Assembly: GCF_014695575.1 (NCBI RefSeq) | Contig: NZ_JACJOO010000012.1 | Coordinates: forward strand, 79,612 to 143,611 | Direction: 5' to 3' | DNA from: Leptolyngbya sp. FACHB-8 | Lineage (GTDB): Bacteria; Cyanobacteriota; Cyanobacteriia; Elainellales; Elainellaceae | Length of the DNA stretch: 64,000 nucleotides | Shown here: positions 55,396 to 63,869 of the stretch, piece by piece | Layout of the letters: each line of letters begins with the position of its first letter | How positions within the stretch are numbered: the stretch's first letter is position 1 | The notes under the pieces: generated by a model | Seen by the model: the letters and a program-made list of their open reading frames with translations, nothing else | What the model was told of the DNA's origin: nothing | Databases searched by the model: none | Made by a program: the position numbers and the translations under genes

Positions 55396-56505
55396 TTAGG
55401 AGTGCATTAGAGGATGAAGTTCGGCCTTGGGAATGGCCTCTCCCTGGGTATTGAATAGGTGACAACGATCGCCATCTACATAAATGGGAATCTGCTCATG
55501 GGTGCGAATGAGGCGATCGCCCTCCGTTTGCACAACAATAGTATCGCCGCCTGCCAGTTTGGCATAGACAAAAGTTTCGCCACCCAGCCGTTCTACGACG
55601 ATGACCTCACCTTGCATCGTGGCGCGAGTATGGTCGAGAGTAAGGTGTTCAGGGCGAATGCCGAGAGTAGCGCGATCGCCTACAGCAATGCGCCCAGGTT
55701 GCAGGGGTAAGGTAATCACTTCACCCCCCGGTAACTCAACACGGGTTGCCACTTCACCGACCGCCGTGACGGTCACTGGCAAGAAGTTCATCCGAGGAGA
55801 GCCAATGAACCCCGCCACAAATAGATTTCTTGGACGGTGATATAGCTCCAAGGGAGAACCCACCTGTTCAATGATGCCACCCTGCAACACCACAATTTTG
55901 TCCGCCAGGGTCATCGCTTCTACCTGATCGTGGGTGACATAGATCATTGTGGATTGTAGACTGTCATGCAGACTGGATAACTCAATCCGCATTTGTACGC
56001 GCAGAGCCGCGTCCAGGTTGGATAAGGGTTCATCAAACAGAAAAACTTTGGGATTGCGAACCAGGGCACGACCAATCGCAACCCGTTGTCGCTGGCCCCC
56101 TGATAACTCCTTGGGTTTACGCTCCAGGTAGGGCTCCAGTTGCAAGATACGGGCTACATCCCGCGCACGCTCGTAGCGCTTGGCTTTAGATAGCCCAGCA
56201 AGACGCAGACTAAAAGCCATGTTCTCCGCTACCGTCATGTGAGGATATAACGCGTAGGTCTGGAACACCATCGCTAACCCCCGCTTGTCGGGTGGCACGT
56301 CGTTCATGCGTTCCCCATCAATGAACAAATCACCCGATGTAATTTCTTCCAACCCAGCAATCATGCGTAGCAGGGTTGATTTGCCACAACCCGAAGGGCC
56401 AACGAAGACAACGAATTCGCGATCGTTGATGTCCAGATCGATTCCTTTGATCACATCAAAGTCGGTGTACTGTTTGCGAATGTTCCGCAACGTAACGGTA
56501 GACAT
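55396..56505 (-). CDS. smoK: Polyol/sugar ABC transporter ATPase (SmoK/MalK type)
   Basis: Energises uptake through the two permeases encoded upstream. Walker A GPSGCGKST, Q-loop VFQTYALYPHMT, signature LSGGQRQRVAIGRA, Walker B VFLFDEPLSNLDA and the switch His in YVTHDQVEA are present. The C-terminal 130 residues form the TOBE regulatory part, with LGIRPEHL. Length 369 is standard. AGGAG with 5-base spacing precedes ATG 56505. Confidence 0.9.
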   Translation of the reverse strand: MSTVTLRNIRKQYTDFDVIKGIDLDINDREFVVFVGPSGCGKSTLLRMIAGLEEITSGDLFIDGERMNDVPPDKRGLAMVFQTYALYPHMTVAENMAFSLRLAGLSKAKRYERARDVARILQLEPYLERKPKELSGGQRQRVAIGRALVRNPKVFLFDEPLSNLDAALRVQMRIELSSLHDSLQSTMIYVTHDQVEAMTLADKIVVLQGGIIEQVGSPLELYHRPRNLFVAGFIGSPRMNFLPVTVTAVGEVATRVELPGGEVITLPLQPGRIAVGDRATLGIRPEHLTLDHTRATMQGEVIVVERLGGETFVYAKLAGGDTIVVQTEGDRLIRTHEQIPIYVDGDRCHLFNTQGEAIPKAELHPLMHS

Positions 56506-56545
56506 AAAAGCTCCTCGTCATGCTCTCAAAAATTAGGATGAATTA

Positions 56546-57397
56546 TTACTTCACAGCACCAAAGGTCAGACCGCGCACCAATTGCCGCTGGCTCAACCAA
56601 CCAAAGATGAGAATAGGGGCGATCGCCATCGACGATGCCGCTGAAAGCTGCGCCCAGAAAAGCCCTTGAGGGCTAGAAAATGATGCAATAAATGTGGTTA
56701 ATGGAGCGGCTTTTGATGTTGTCAGGTTCAAGCTCCAGAACGCTTCATTCCATGACAGGATGATAGCTAATAAGGCTGTTGAAGCAATTCCTGGTAATGA
56801 TAACGGTAACAACACATGGAGTACTTCCTGCCACGTTGAAGCACCATCCATTCGTCCTGCTTCGAGAATGTCTTTGGGTACATCTCTAAAGAAGGTATAA
56901 ATCATCCAAACTACAATAGGCAGATTAATCAGGGTATAGATAATAGCCAGACCAATGCGTGTATCCAGCAACCCCGAATCACGAAAAATCAGGTAAATCG
57001 GAACCAATACCCCAACGGGAGGTAACATCTTTGTGGACAACATCCACAATAAAGTTCCTTTTGTTCCTTTTGTTGGAAAGAAAGCCATGGCATAGGCCGC
57101 AGGAACCGCCAGGAGGATGGCTAGAATAGTAGAACCAAGGGAAATCACTACACTATTCATCGCAAAATTCAGGTAATTGGCTCGCTCCTGAATCGTGACG
57201 TAGTTTTCAAGAGTCGGCTGGAAGAATAGCTTCGGCGGCAGGGCAACTGCTTCCACTTCAGTCTTGAAACTGGTCAGTACCATCCAAAAGATGGGGAAAA
57301 AGAGCAGCCCGGCCGCCAACCATCCGAGCAGTGTTACCACCAGACGGCGGATTGCCTTTTTATTTTTTGAAGGAGAGGTTTGAGTCACTGGTGTCAT
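56546..57397 (-). CDS. smoG: Carbohydrate ABC transporter permease (SmoG/MalG type)
   Basis: Six transmembrane helices over 283 residues. The cytoplasmic EAA loop that contacts the ATPase is EAGRMDGASTWQEVLHVLLP. The N-terminal tail is basic and short. The gene starts 12 bases after the stop of the other permease and is followed by the ATPase gene after 40 bases. Confidence 0.9.
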   Translation of the reverse strand: MTPVTQTSPSKNKKAIRRLVVTLLGWLAAGLLFFPIFWMVLTSFKTEVEAVALPPKLFFQPTLENYVTIQERANYLNFAMNSVVISLGSTILAILLAVPAAYAMAFFPTKGTKGTLLWMLSTKMLPPVGVLVPIYLIFRDSGLLDTRIGLAIIYTLINLPIVVWMIYTFFRDVPKDILEAGRMDGASTWQEVLHVLLPLSLPGIASTALLAIILSWNEAFWSLNLTTSKAAPLTTFIASFSSPQGLFWAQLSAASSMAIAPILIFGWLSQRQLVRGLTFGAVK

Positions 57398-57409
57398 GGT
57401 GATATCCCA

Positions 57410-58315
57410 TTAAGCATCAACATTGCGGGCAACGCTACGCATTAAGAAAATAGCGACGATGTTGGCAAGCACAACCGCAATCAAACCGGCGGCCGATGCA
57501 CCACCCACATCAAATTCAAATAAGGCCCGGACAAAGATGAAGTAAGCCAAGTTCGTCGTTGCCAACCCCGGTCCTCCGGATGTAGTAACGAAAATTTCCG
57601 CAAAGATGGTGAGGAAAAAGATGGTTTCGATCATGGCGAGAACGGCGATCGCCCGCCCCAAATGCGGCAGGGTGATATACCGAAAAATGTCCATTGCCTT
57701 CGCGCCATCCATTCTTGCTGCTTCCACTTGCTCGTGGTCCAGCGATTGAATCGCCGTCAACAGAATCAGCAACGCAAAGGGTAACCATTCCCACGACACA
57801 ATTAGAATGACCGACAGCATTGGGTACTGAGCAAACCAGTCAACTGCCCCTAGCCCCAATGAACGCGTGATGTAGGCGAATAATCCATTCACCGGATGCA
57901 TCAGCAGGTTTTTCCAGATGAGGGCACTGACGGTCGGCATAACGAAGAAGGGGGCGATCGCCAACAACCGGGCTACCCCACGTCCCCAAAACTCTTCATT
58001 AAACAAAACCGCCAACACTACTCCTAACCCGATCGTGATGAGCAGTACTGCCCCTACTAAGATCAGCGTATTCCAGATAGATATCCACAATGCTGGCGAA
58101 CTCAGCAAAGCTACATAATTTCCCACCCCCACAAACCCGTTGTTGGTGGGATTTAACAAGTTATACCGTTGCAACGAAAACCATATCGTCATCAACAACG
58201 GCACAATCATCCAGATCAAAAGAACCACGATAGATGGGCCGACCAATGGCAACGTCGCCACTTGCCGCCTGGACGTGGATTTCTTCTTGCCTTCAACTGC
58301 CAACGTAGAAGCCAT
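57410..58315 (-). CDS. smoF: Sugar ABC transporter permease (SmoF/MalF type)
   Basis: 301 residues with six transmembrane helices and the EAA loop EAARMDGAKAMDIFRYITLP. Start ATG 58315 (MASTLAVEGKKK) is preferred to an in-frame TTG at 58345. Partner of the permease encoded 12 bases downstream; the two form the heterodimeric channel of the transporter. Confidence 0.88.
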   Translation of the reverse strand: MASTLAVEGKKKSTSRRQVATLPLVGPSIVVLLIWMIVPLLMTIWFSLQRYNLLNPTNNGFVGVGNYVALLSSPALWISIWNTLILVGAVLLITIGLGVVLAVLFNEEFWGRGVARLLAIAPFFVMPTVSALIWKNLLMHPVNGLFAYITRSLGLGAVDWFAQYPMLSVILIVSWEWLPFALLILLTAIQSLDHEQVEAARMDGAKAMDIFRYITLPHLGRAIAVLAMIETIFFLTIFAEIFVTTSGGPGLATTNLAYFIFVRALFEFDVGGASAAGLIAVVLANIVAIFLMRSVARNVDA

Positions 58316-58800
58316 AGGACATAAAAAGCAAACGCTAAAAAACAAATAAACTGAAGCTCAAAAAGCTTATTTGAATAAGGTGAAACGCTCATTCAAAATC
58401 ACTAATTTTCATTCTCAAGACTGCTCCTAAAATGAGGTAGAGCTTTCGAGTAACAATGTCTAGCCAGAGGCTAGAAGCAGGGAAATCAGTTTTGTTAAAT
58501 TGCACCGATGTCTGGATAGTTTGAGCCGGAGAAGGTCTATTTAAGTGGTGTAAAAACCTAAATTCAAGGCTCGCCCATGCAAAGCGCTACACTTATCGCT
58601 CACCGACAACTTCTTGCAGAGGGGGCGTTGGGGGACAAGCCACGCCCCCCAACAGGAGATAGGGTCAAGTTAAACCTCTAATACAGCCCCATTTCAAGGA
58701 GGTGATTAACTGAGGGTTAATCACCTTTCGAGCATGACAACTACAACCCTACCCAGAGTAATTTAGTAATTTATGGAGGGTTTTAGTCAACCCCAATAAA
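58316..58800. other. Intergenic spacer between binding protein and permeases
   Basis: A 485-base gap with a stem-loop at 58701-58725. No gene is seen. A second promoter for the permeases is possible. Confidence 0.45.
58701..58725 (-). terminator. Stem-loop downstream of binding-protein gene
   Basis: GGTGATTAAC (58701-58710) pairs with 58716-58725, about 75 bases after the binding-protein stop on the minus strand. Stem-loops here commonly protect the abundant binding-protein message and weaken read-through into permease genes. Confidence 0.5.
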
Positions 58801-60153
58801 TTACTTGATGTATCCGCCTCGCTTCATGGTTTCTTCTGCTGTCGACTGTGCTTGCTGCAATGCTTGATCCACCGACGTTTGTCCCGTCAAAGCTGCGGCT
58901 AGCGTTTGTCCTACCTGCGTTCCTAACGCCTGAAACTCAGGAATTGCCACGAACTGAATGCCCTTATAAGGTACAGGGTCTGCTGTCGGCTTACTGGGAT
59001 CGGCTGACTCAATCGAACTCAACACAATTGATGCAAACGGCGCAGCCTTTTGATACTCTGGATTTTCGTAAGTAGACTTTCGTGTTCCCGGCGGTACCGC
59101 TACCCAACCACGCTCCTGGGCTACCAACTGCACATACTCCTTGGATGTTGCCCAGGCAATAAATTGCTCTGCTGCTTCTGGCGACTTCGTAGAAGACGGA
59201 ACCGCCAAAGACCAGGCCCACAGCCAATTCGAGCCATTAGGATACTCGGCAACAGGAGCCTTAGCAAAGCCAACTGTATCCGCTACCTGTGACTCCTTCG
59301 GGTCGGCTAACTTACCTGCCGCTACAGTCGCATCAATCCACATCCCGCATTTACCCGTCGAGAATAGAGCCAAGTTCTCGTTAAAGCCGTTAGAGCTAGC
59401 TCCTGGAGGTCCATCCTTCTTGAGGATGTCGACATAGTAATTCAGGGCTTCTTTCCATTCAGGGCTATTCAGCGCTGGTTGCCAATTGGTGTCAAACCAC
59501 TTTCCTCCAAAGGTATTCACCAGGGTGGTAAAGTATGCTGTGTTTTCGCCCCAACCTGGCTTGCCCCGTAGACAAATGCCATACACGCCATTATTAGGAT
59601 CATTAATTTTGTCAGCCCACTCACGCACCTGAGCATAGGTTGGTTGATCCGGCACGGTAATGCCGGCCTGCTCAAACAGATCCTTCCGGTAATAGAGCAT
59701 CGAGCTTTCTGCATAGAAAGGTAGAGCATAGAGCTGATTCTCGTAAGACAATGCTTCCTTCACAGGCGGCAGGAGATCATTCGTGTCATATTCTGCTGGC
59801 AAATTCTCTAGAGGCAAAAGCCATCCCTGTTTTGCCCAAATAGGTGTTTCGTAAGTACCAATAGTCATAACGTCAAATTGCCCACCCTTGTTGGCAATGT
59901 CATTCGTTACCCGTTGGCGCAACACGTTCTCTTCCAGAACCACCCAATTCAGGTCAATGTTAGGGTGAGCTTTTTCAAATTCGTCCGACAGGTCTTGCAT
60001 GATTACCATGTCGTTGTTGTTAACCGTGGCGATGGTCAACGTGGTGTTGTCACCAGCTTGCTGACCTCCTCCTAAAGTGCAGGCATGCAGCTGAACCAGC
60101 AAAATCCCAATTAAAAAAGCGCCAATCACGCGAGCCGCGCGAAACTTCAGCAT
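58801..60153 (-). CDS. smoE: Polyol/sugar ABC transporter substrate-binding lipoprotein
   Basis: 450 residues. The lipobox VQLHAC at residues 20-25 gives a lipidated N-terminal Cys after a basic MLKFRAAR start. The mature part is a cluster-B type extracellular solute-binding protein (FDVMTIGTYETPIWAKQGWLLPLE, YRKDLFEQAG, GWGENTAYF). ATG 60153 is chosen because AAGGAG lies 7 bases upstream; the frame open to 60222 has no such site and would spoil the signal peptide. It is the promoter-proximal gene of the transporter and is divergent from the SDR gene. Confidence 0.9.
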   Translation of the reverse strand: MLKFRAARVIGAFLIGILLVQLHACTLGGGQQAGDNTTLTIATVNNNDMVIMQDLSDEFEKAHPNIDLNWVVLEENVLRQRVTNDIANKGGQFDVMTIGTYETPIWAKQGWLLPLENLPAEYDTNDLLPPVKEALSYENQLYALPFYAESSMLYYRKDLFEQAGITVPDQPTYAQVREWADKINDPNNGVYGICLRGKPGWGENTAYFTTLVNTFGGKWFDTNWQPALNSPEWKEALNYYVDILKKDGPPGASSNGFNENLALFSTGKCGMWIDATVAAGKLADPKESQVADTVGFAKAPVAEYPNGSNWLWAWSLAVPSSTKSPEAAEQFIAWATSKEYVQLVAQERGWVAVPPGTRKSTYENPEYQKAAPFASIVLSSIESADPSKPTADPVPYKGIQFVAIPEFQALGTQVGQTLAAALTGQTSVDQALQQAQSTAEETMKRGGYIK

Positions 60154-60215
60154 CTTATGGCTCCTTATTTTTACCAGAAGGTAAATTAACAAATATTGAT
60201 ACTCTGCTCTTCTGC

Positions 60216-60229
60216 TGAGCATTTGCTCA
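60216..60229. promoter_or_regulatory. Candidate SorC-type operator in divergent promoter
   Basis: TGAGCATTTGCTCA is a perfect 5-4-5 palindrome between the divergent binding-protein and SDR genes. A similar site, TGAGCATATGCCC on the minus strand, occurs at 61327-61339 before the SorC-family gene. Two sites at the expected promoters fit autoregulated control of the polyol cluster. Confidence 0.4.
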
Positions 60230-60315
60230 ATAATTGAAATAATACCGTCCTGCTTCCCAATCCTGAGAAGACGATGGACATTTGCAACATATATTCATTG
60301 ATGAGGAACTTAGGG

Positions 60316-61122
60316 ATGGTCGCGATCGCACGCTACAACTTCGCAGGCAAGACCATTTTGATTACCGGAGGAGCGGGAGACATTGGTAAAGCAACTGCTC
60401 AGCGCTTCGCAAAAGATGGAGCCGCCATTGTTCTGCTCGACTTGAATGCTGAGAAAATGGCTGCCGCTGCAGAGCAACTCTCAGAATTTTCCATACCTGT
60501 TGTGACGCAATGTTGTGATGTGACTCAGTTCGATGCAGTGGCCGAGGCCTTTGCCAAAGCTGCCGAAAAACAGGGTCGCATCGATTATGTTTTTAACAAC
60601 GCTGGGTTTCAGGGAGCCTTTGCAACAACAGATGAGTACCCAGAAGATGACTTTCGTAAAGTTATGGATATTAACGTGTTAGGGGTGTTTCATGTCCTCA
60701 AGGTGGCAGCGCAACACATGCGGGCAATGGGAGGTGGGGCGATCGTTAACATGGCTAGCCATGCCGGAGTTGCAGGCCCCCCCAACATGCTGGCCTATGG
60801 TGCATCCAAATTTGCTGTTGTCGGTATGACCCAAACCGCTGCTAAGGATTTAGCGGCCTATAACATCCGGGTCAACGCCCTCTCCCCTGCCCTGATTGGT
60901 CCTGGCATGATGTGGACTCGGCAGACAGAATTACAGGCTGCTGTAGGTTCTCAATACTTTGACGCCAATCCCAAAACTGTAGAGCAGCAAATGATTGGCT
61001 CAGTTCCTATGCGCCGTCTGGGAAGCTTAGAGGAGGTGGCTCAGGGGGTAGCTTTTTTACTGAGTGATGAATCTAGCTATATAACTGGGTTTAACCTAGA
61101 AATTACGGGTGGCATTAATTAG
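60316..61122 (+). CDS. SDR-family polyol dehydrogenase
   Basis: 268 residues of classical SDR: cofactor loop TGGAGDIG, NNAGFQG, catalytic Ser in NMASHAG, and YGASKFAV. The C-terminus (SYITGFNLEITGGIN) is typical. By position next to a polyol transporter it is the counterpart of sorbitol dehydrogenase SmoS, oxidising sorbitol or a related polyol; the sequence alone does not fix the substrate. ATG 60316 has GAGG upstream with 9-base spacing and gives the usual N-terminus; ATGs at 60274 and 60301 are less likely. Confidence 0.82.
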   Translation: MVAIARYNFAGKTILITGGAGDIGKATAQRFAKDGAAIVLLDLNAEKMAAAAEQLSEFSIPVVTQCCDVTQFDAVAEAFAKAAEKQGRIDYVFNNAGFQGAFATTDEYPEDDFRKVMDINVLGVFHVLKVAAQHMRAMGGGAIVNMASHAGVAGPPNMLAYGASKFAVVGMTQTAAKDLAAYNIRVNALSPALIGPGMMWTRQTELQAAVGSQYFDANPKTVEQQMIGSVPMRRLGSLEEVAQGVAFLLSDESSYITGFNLEITGGIN

Positions 61123-61326
61123 ATGACAGTTTCTCATGGATGGGCTGTCAAGCTGTTGTAGGAATGATTGGCAAATCGCCCTTCTGCTCCTAAAGGTATA
61201 TGCGGTTACAGGCATGTAACCCGTTTCTGAGGAAATAGTGTTGAGGGAAACAATCAAAATAAGCCGTTATGTTCAGAAAACTGCAATCCATCAAAAGGCA
61301 TAAATATGGGCAAAAAACCTGACCTC

Positions 61327-61339
61327 GGGCATATGCTCA
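61327..61339. promoter_or_regulatory. Second candidate SorC-type operator
   Basis: GGGCATATGCTCA, which reads TGAGCATATGCCC on the other strand, resembles the palindrome at 60216-60229 and lies 47 bases before the SorC-family start. Confidence 0.35.
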
Positions 61340-61385
61340 AAGTGTGAACAAACGAGGCTAGCCAAGAACGAAGGGAAAAAGAGTG

Positions 61386-62327
61386 ATGGAACGGCGCGAT
61401 CGCAAACTCGATCAGGCGGCTCACGCAGCGTGGCTTTATTACATCGCCAGCAATACCCAAGAAGAGATTGCTGCGAAGTTGAATGTTTCCCGGCAAGCTG
61501 CCCAACGCTTAGTGGCTTTGGCTGTTAGTGAGAAGCTTATCAAGTTTCGACTGGACCATCCCCTGAGTGAGTGTATTGCCTTAGCCGAGGCCCTACGGGA
61601 TAAATTTGAGTTGAAGCTTTGCGAGGTTGTACCGAGTGATGCAGGAAATGGTGAGGCTGTGAGCGGCATCGGTGTATGTGCAGCTACGCATTTAGAATAT
61701 TATCTAGCGAGCAAAACTCCTAACATTCTGGCTTTTTCTTCGGGTCGCAGTCTACGGGCCATGGTGGATCAGATTTCACCAATGCACCAACCTCAGCATA
61801 AGATTGTTTCGATTATTGGCAATATGTCACAGTATGGCCGAGCAGGGCGGCATGAGGTTGTCATGCGCTTGGCAGACCGAATTGGCTCTCAAGTGTATCT
61901 GGTGCCAACCCCGGTTGTGGCTACCAGTGCTGAAGAGCGCGACCTGTTACAAACCCAGCGATCGTTTGTGACGGTGAAGACTTTAGCAGAGCAAGCAAAA
62001 ATTACTTTTGTGGGTGTGGGTCAGGTGATCTGGAATGGCCCGCTTCATCAAAATGGTTTTATCAATGATGAAGAAGTTACGCAACTCATGGAATTGGGCG
62101 CGGTAGGCGAGATCGGTGGCTGGGCTTATGATCAGTACGGGACTGTCCTTTCAAAAAGTACAAATCTGCGAGTTGCCAGTTTTCCTCTGGAGCAACCAAC
62201 CCAACGCTTGATGGTGGCGGTGGCGGGAACAGAGCAGAAAGTGGATGCAATTTTAGGTGCCCTTCGGGGCCGCATTATTAACGGTTTGATTACTGATGAA
62301 AGCGTTGCAAAAGCAATCCTGAAATAG
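61386..62327 (+). CDS. SorC-family sugar-binding transcriptional regulator
   Basis: N-terminal helix-turn-helix (about 8-55; NTQEEIAAKLNVSRQAAQRLVALAV) followed by the phosphosugar-isomerase-like effector domain (about 60-313; ILAFSSGRSLRAMVDQI, VGVGQVIWNGPL, GAVGEIGGWAYD). SorC regulators sense sugar or polyol phosphates and control catabolic operons. This one closes the polyol cluster and likely controls it. Start ATG 61386 rather than the overlapping GTG at 61383. Confidence 0.9.
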   Translation: MERRDRKLDQAAHAAWLYYIASNTQEEIAAKLNVSRQAAQRLVALAVSEKLIKFRLDHPLSECIALAEALRDKFELKLCEVVPSDAGNGEAVSGIGVCAATHLEYYLASKTPNILAFSSGRSLRAMVDQISPMHQPQHKIVSIIGNMSQYGRAGRHEVVMRLADRIGSQVYLVPTPVVATSAEERDLLQTQRSFVTVKTLAEQAKITFVGVGQVIWNGPLHQNGFINDEEVTQLMELGAVGEIGGWAYDQYGTVLSKSTNLRVASFPLEQPTQRLMVAVAGTEQKVDAILGALRGRIINGLITDESVAKAILK

Positions 62328-62381
62328 GAGTTAGATATTCAGACATTTTTGAATAGTGGCATAGCACTGTAACCACCTACT

Positions 62382-62486
62382 TACAATGCTTCTCAAGCGC
62401 TTAAAATCTAGTTATTTTTGTGAGAGCCGCGCTGAACGCGGCTCTCACAAAAATAACCGTGGCTGATTCAAGCGCAAAGCGCTGTA
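62382..62486 (-). repeat. Family C palindromic element, copy 3 (inverted)
   Basis: The reverse strand begins TACAGCGCTTTGCGCTTGAA and matches copies 1 and 2. The core stem is 62411-62432 with 62436-62457, one mismatch. The + strand loop is TGA, hence TCA in element orientation. Confidence 0.9.
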
Positions 62487-62494
62487 TTTATCTT

Positions 62495-62565
62495 CAGTTT
62501 GGGTGAAGGGAGTTTTCGAGTGCCATGCACTGGGCAGCACTCGAAAACCCCCTTCACCCAAACTG
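62495..62565. repeat. Family D hairpin, copy 3
   Basis: A 29-bp stem (62495-62523 with 62537-62565, one mismatch) with the shared GTTTTCGAGTGC core. It lies 7 bases beyond the stop of the usher-like fragment on the minus strand. Confidence 0.85.
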
Positions 62566-62572
62566 AGATTGT

Positions 62573-62850
62573 TTAGGGGCTTGTCTCCAATACATTAAGG
62601 TTATAAATTCCCGTGGTTCCAGCTGGAATTTCAAAGGTAGTCACTGGCGCATTGTTGCCGAATAGCCAGATTTCATAGCGGCCTGGTTTGAGTCCTGGTG
62701 CTACAAAGCGTCCAACCCGGTTGGTGATAATTTCCACCACAGGCCAATCAGGATCAGATTGAGAGAGAATGCGGCCATGCTGTAAGGCTAGGGGTTGGCG
62801 TTGGTTATCAATCAACGTGCCCCGAGCTAATACAGTGGCTTCTTATCAAA
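62573..62850 (-). pseudogene. 3' remnant of an outer-membrane usher-like gene
   Basis: The frame encodes ATVLARGTLIDNQRQPLALQ, then TNRVGRFVAPGLKPGRYEIWLFG and TTGIYNLNVLE, which resembles the C-terminal carboxypeptidase-regulatory-like domain of cyanobacterial fimbrial usher-like proteins. There is no start codon with a ribosome site. An in-frame stop appears at the junction with the IS21 end at 62851. The N-terminal part of the gene should lie beyond the element, outside the window. The usher assignment is from memory of the family and is moderate. Confidence 0.6.
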
Positions 62851-62905
62851 TGTCAAGCGGGTTGAGGTGTCGCGACAGCAGAGTTGACGGGTTAAAGACA
62901 TAGAC

Positions 62906-63019
62906 CGCAACGACAACATCAGATCGCAACGACAATTTCGGATCGAAATGACAACATCAGATCGCGACGACAATTTCGGATCGCGACGACAACATCAGAT
63001 CGTAGTGACAGCAGCAGGA
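62906..63019. repeat. Six 19-bp iterons at the IS21 end
   Basis: Units start at 62906, 62925, 62944, 62963, 62982 and 63001. The second half of the unit alternates between CAACATCAGAT (units 1, 3, 5) and CAATTTCGGAT (units 2, 4); unit 6 is degenerate. Multiple terminal repeats are the binding sites of IstA in IS21 elements. Confidence 0.85.
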
Positions 63020-63068
63020 CTCAACGACCCCATAGGATCGCCTTTACCAGACACACGCTATGAGAAAG

Positions 63069-63869
63069 CTAGGAGGCGGACTTACTAGAACGGTTCGTTG
63101 CTGCCCGTTTGCGATAGCTATCGGTTTTGATTTCCACAATCAAGGCATGATGCACCAAACGGTCTACAGCGGCGACCGTCATCATGGAATCGCTAAAGAT
63201 GGTATCCCAGGCACTGAAGGGTTGATTGGCCGTGATGAGTAAGCTTTTGCGCTCATAACGATGGGCAATCAACTCGAAGAGGACACTGGTTTCTGCTTCG
63301 GACTTTTTGACATAACCCAAATCATCCAGCACGAGCAAATCAAAGCGGTCCAACTTCTTGAGGGCCGCTTGTAGGCTTAGATTCAGTTTGGCTTGCTGGA
63401 GGGACTGTACCAGGGCGAGGGATGGAAAGAACTTGACGCGTTTACCAAACTCCACCATACGACGGGCCACACCACTGGCTAGATGCGTCTTTCCAACCCC
63501 TGAAGCCCCGAAAATCAGACAGTTCTCCCCCCGCTCCAACCACCCTGGGTCATCCGCCAAGTTCATCAGTGGAGCCGGATTGAAGTTTGGGATATGGCTC
63601 CACTCAAAGTTGGAGAGGGTTTTTGCGTTTGGCAGTTGGGCCTCGCTGAGGGCGCGCTTGAGCCGGGTATTCCAGCGGTGTTGCACCTCCAATTCGCACA
63701 GTGCCAGCAAGAACTGGGCGTGCGACCATCCTTCCTGCATCGCCTGTTGTTCGAGTTCCTCCCACTGGGCCAGCATATGGGAGAGGTGCAGTTGCTTGAG
63801 GTAAAGACTGAGGCTCTGGTAAGGGCTGATGGGGTGTGTCACTAACTCGGGGGCTGAGGAGTTGGTCAT
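63069..63869 (-). CDS. istB: IS21 helper ATPase IstB
   Basis: DnaA/DnaC-like AAA+ ATPase that helps IstA choose a target. Walker A GASGVGKTH (121-129), Walker B LLVLDDLGY and the sensor region LLITANQPF are intact; an N-terminal helical domain of about 100 residues precedes it. Length 266 is normal, so the element may be active. The start ATG 63869 lies inside the istA frame. Confidence 0.92.
   Translation of the reverse strand: MTNSSAPELVTHPISPYQSLSLYLKQLHLSHMLAQWEELEQQAMQEGWSHAQFLLALCELEVQHRWNTRLKRALSEAQLPNAKTLSNFEWSHIPNFNPAPLMNLADDPGWLERGENCLIFGASGVGKTHLASGVARRMVEFGKRVKFFPSLALVQSLQQAKLNLSLQAALKKLDRFDLLVLDDLGYVKKSEAETSVLFELIAHRYERKSLLITANQPFSAWDTIFSDSMMTVAAVDRLVHHALIVEIKTDSYRKRAATNRSSKSAS

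Noticed and set aside
62906..63019. Possible CRISPR array
   Set aside because: The 19-bp units are directly adjacent with no spacers, alternate in sequence and sit at an IS21 end.
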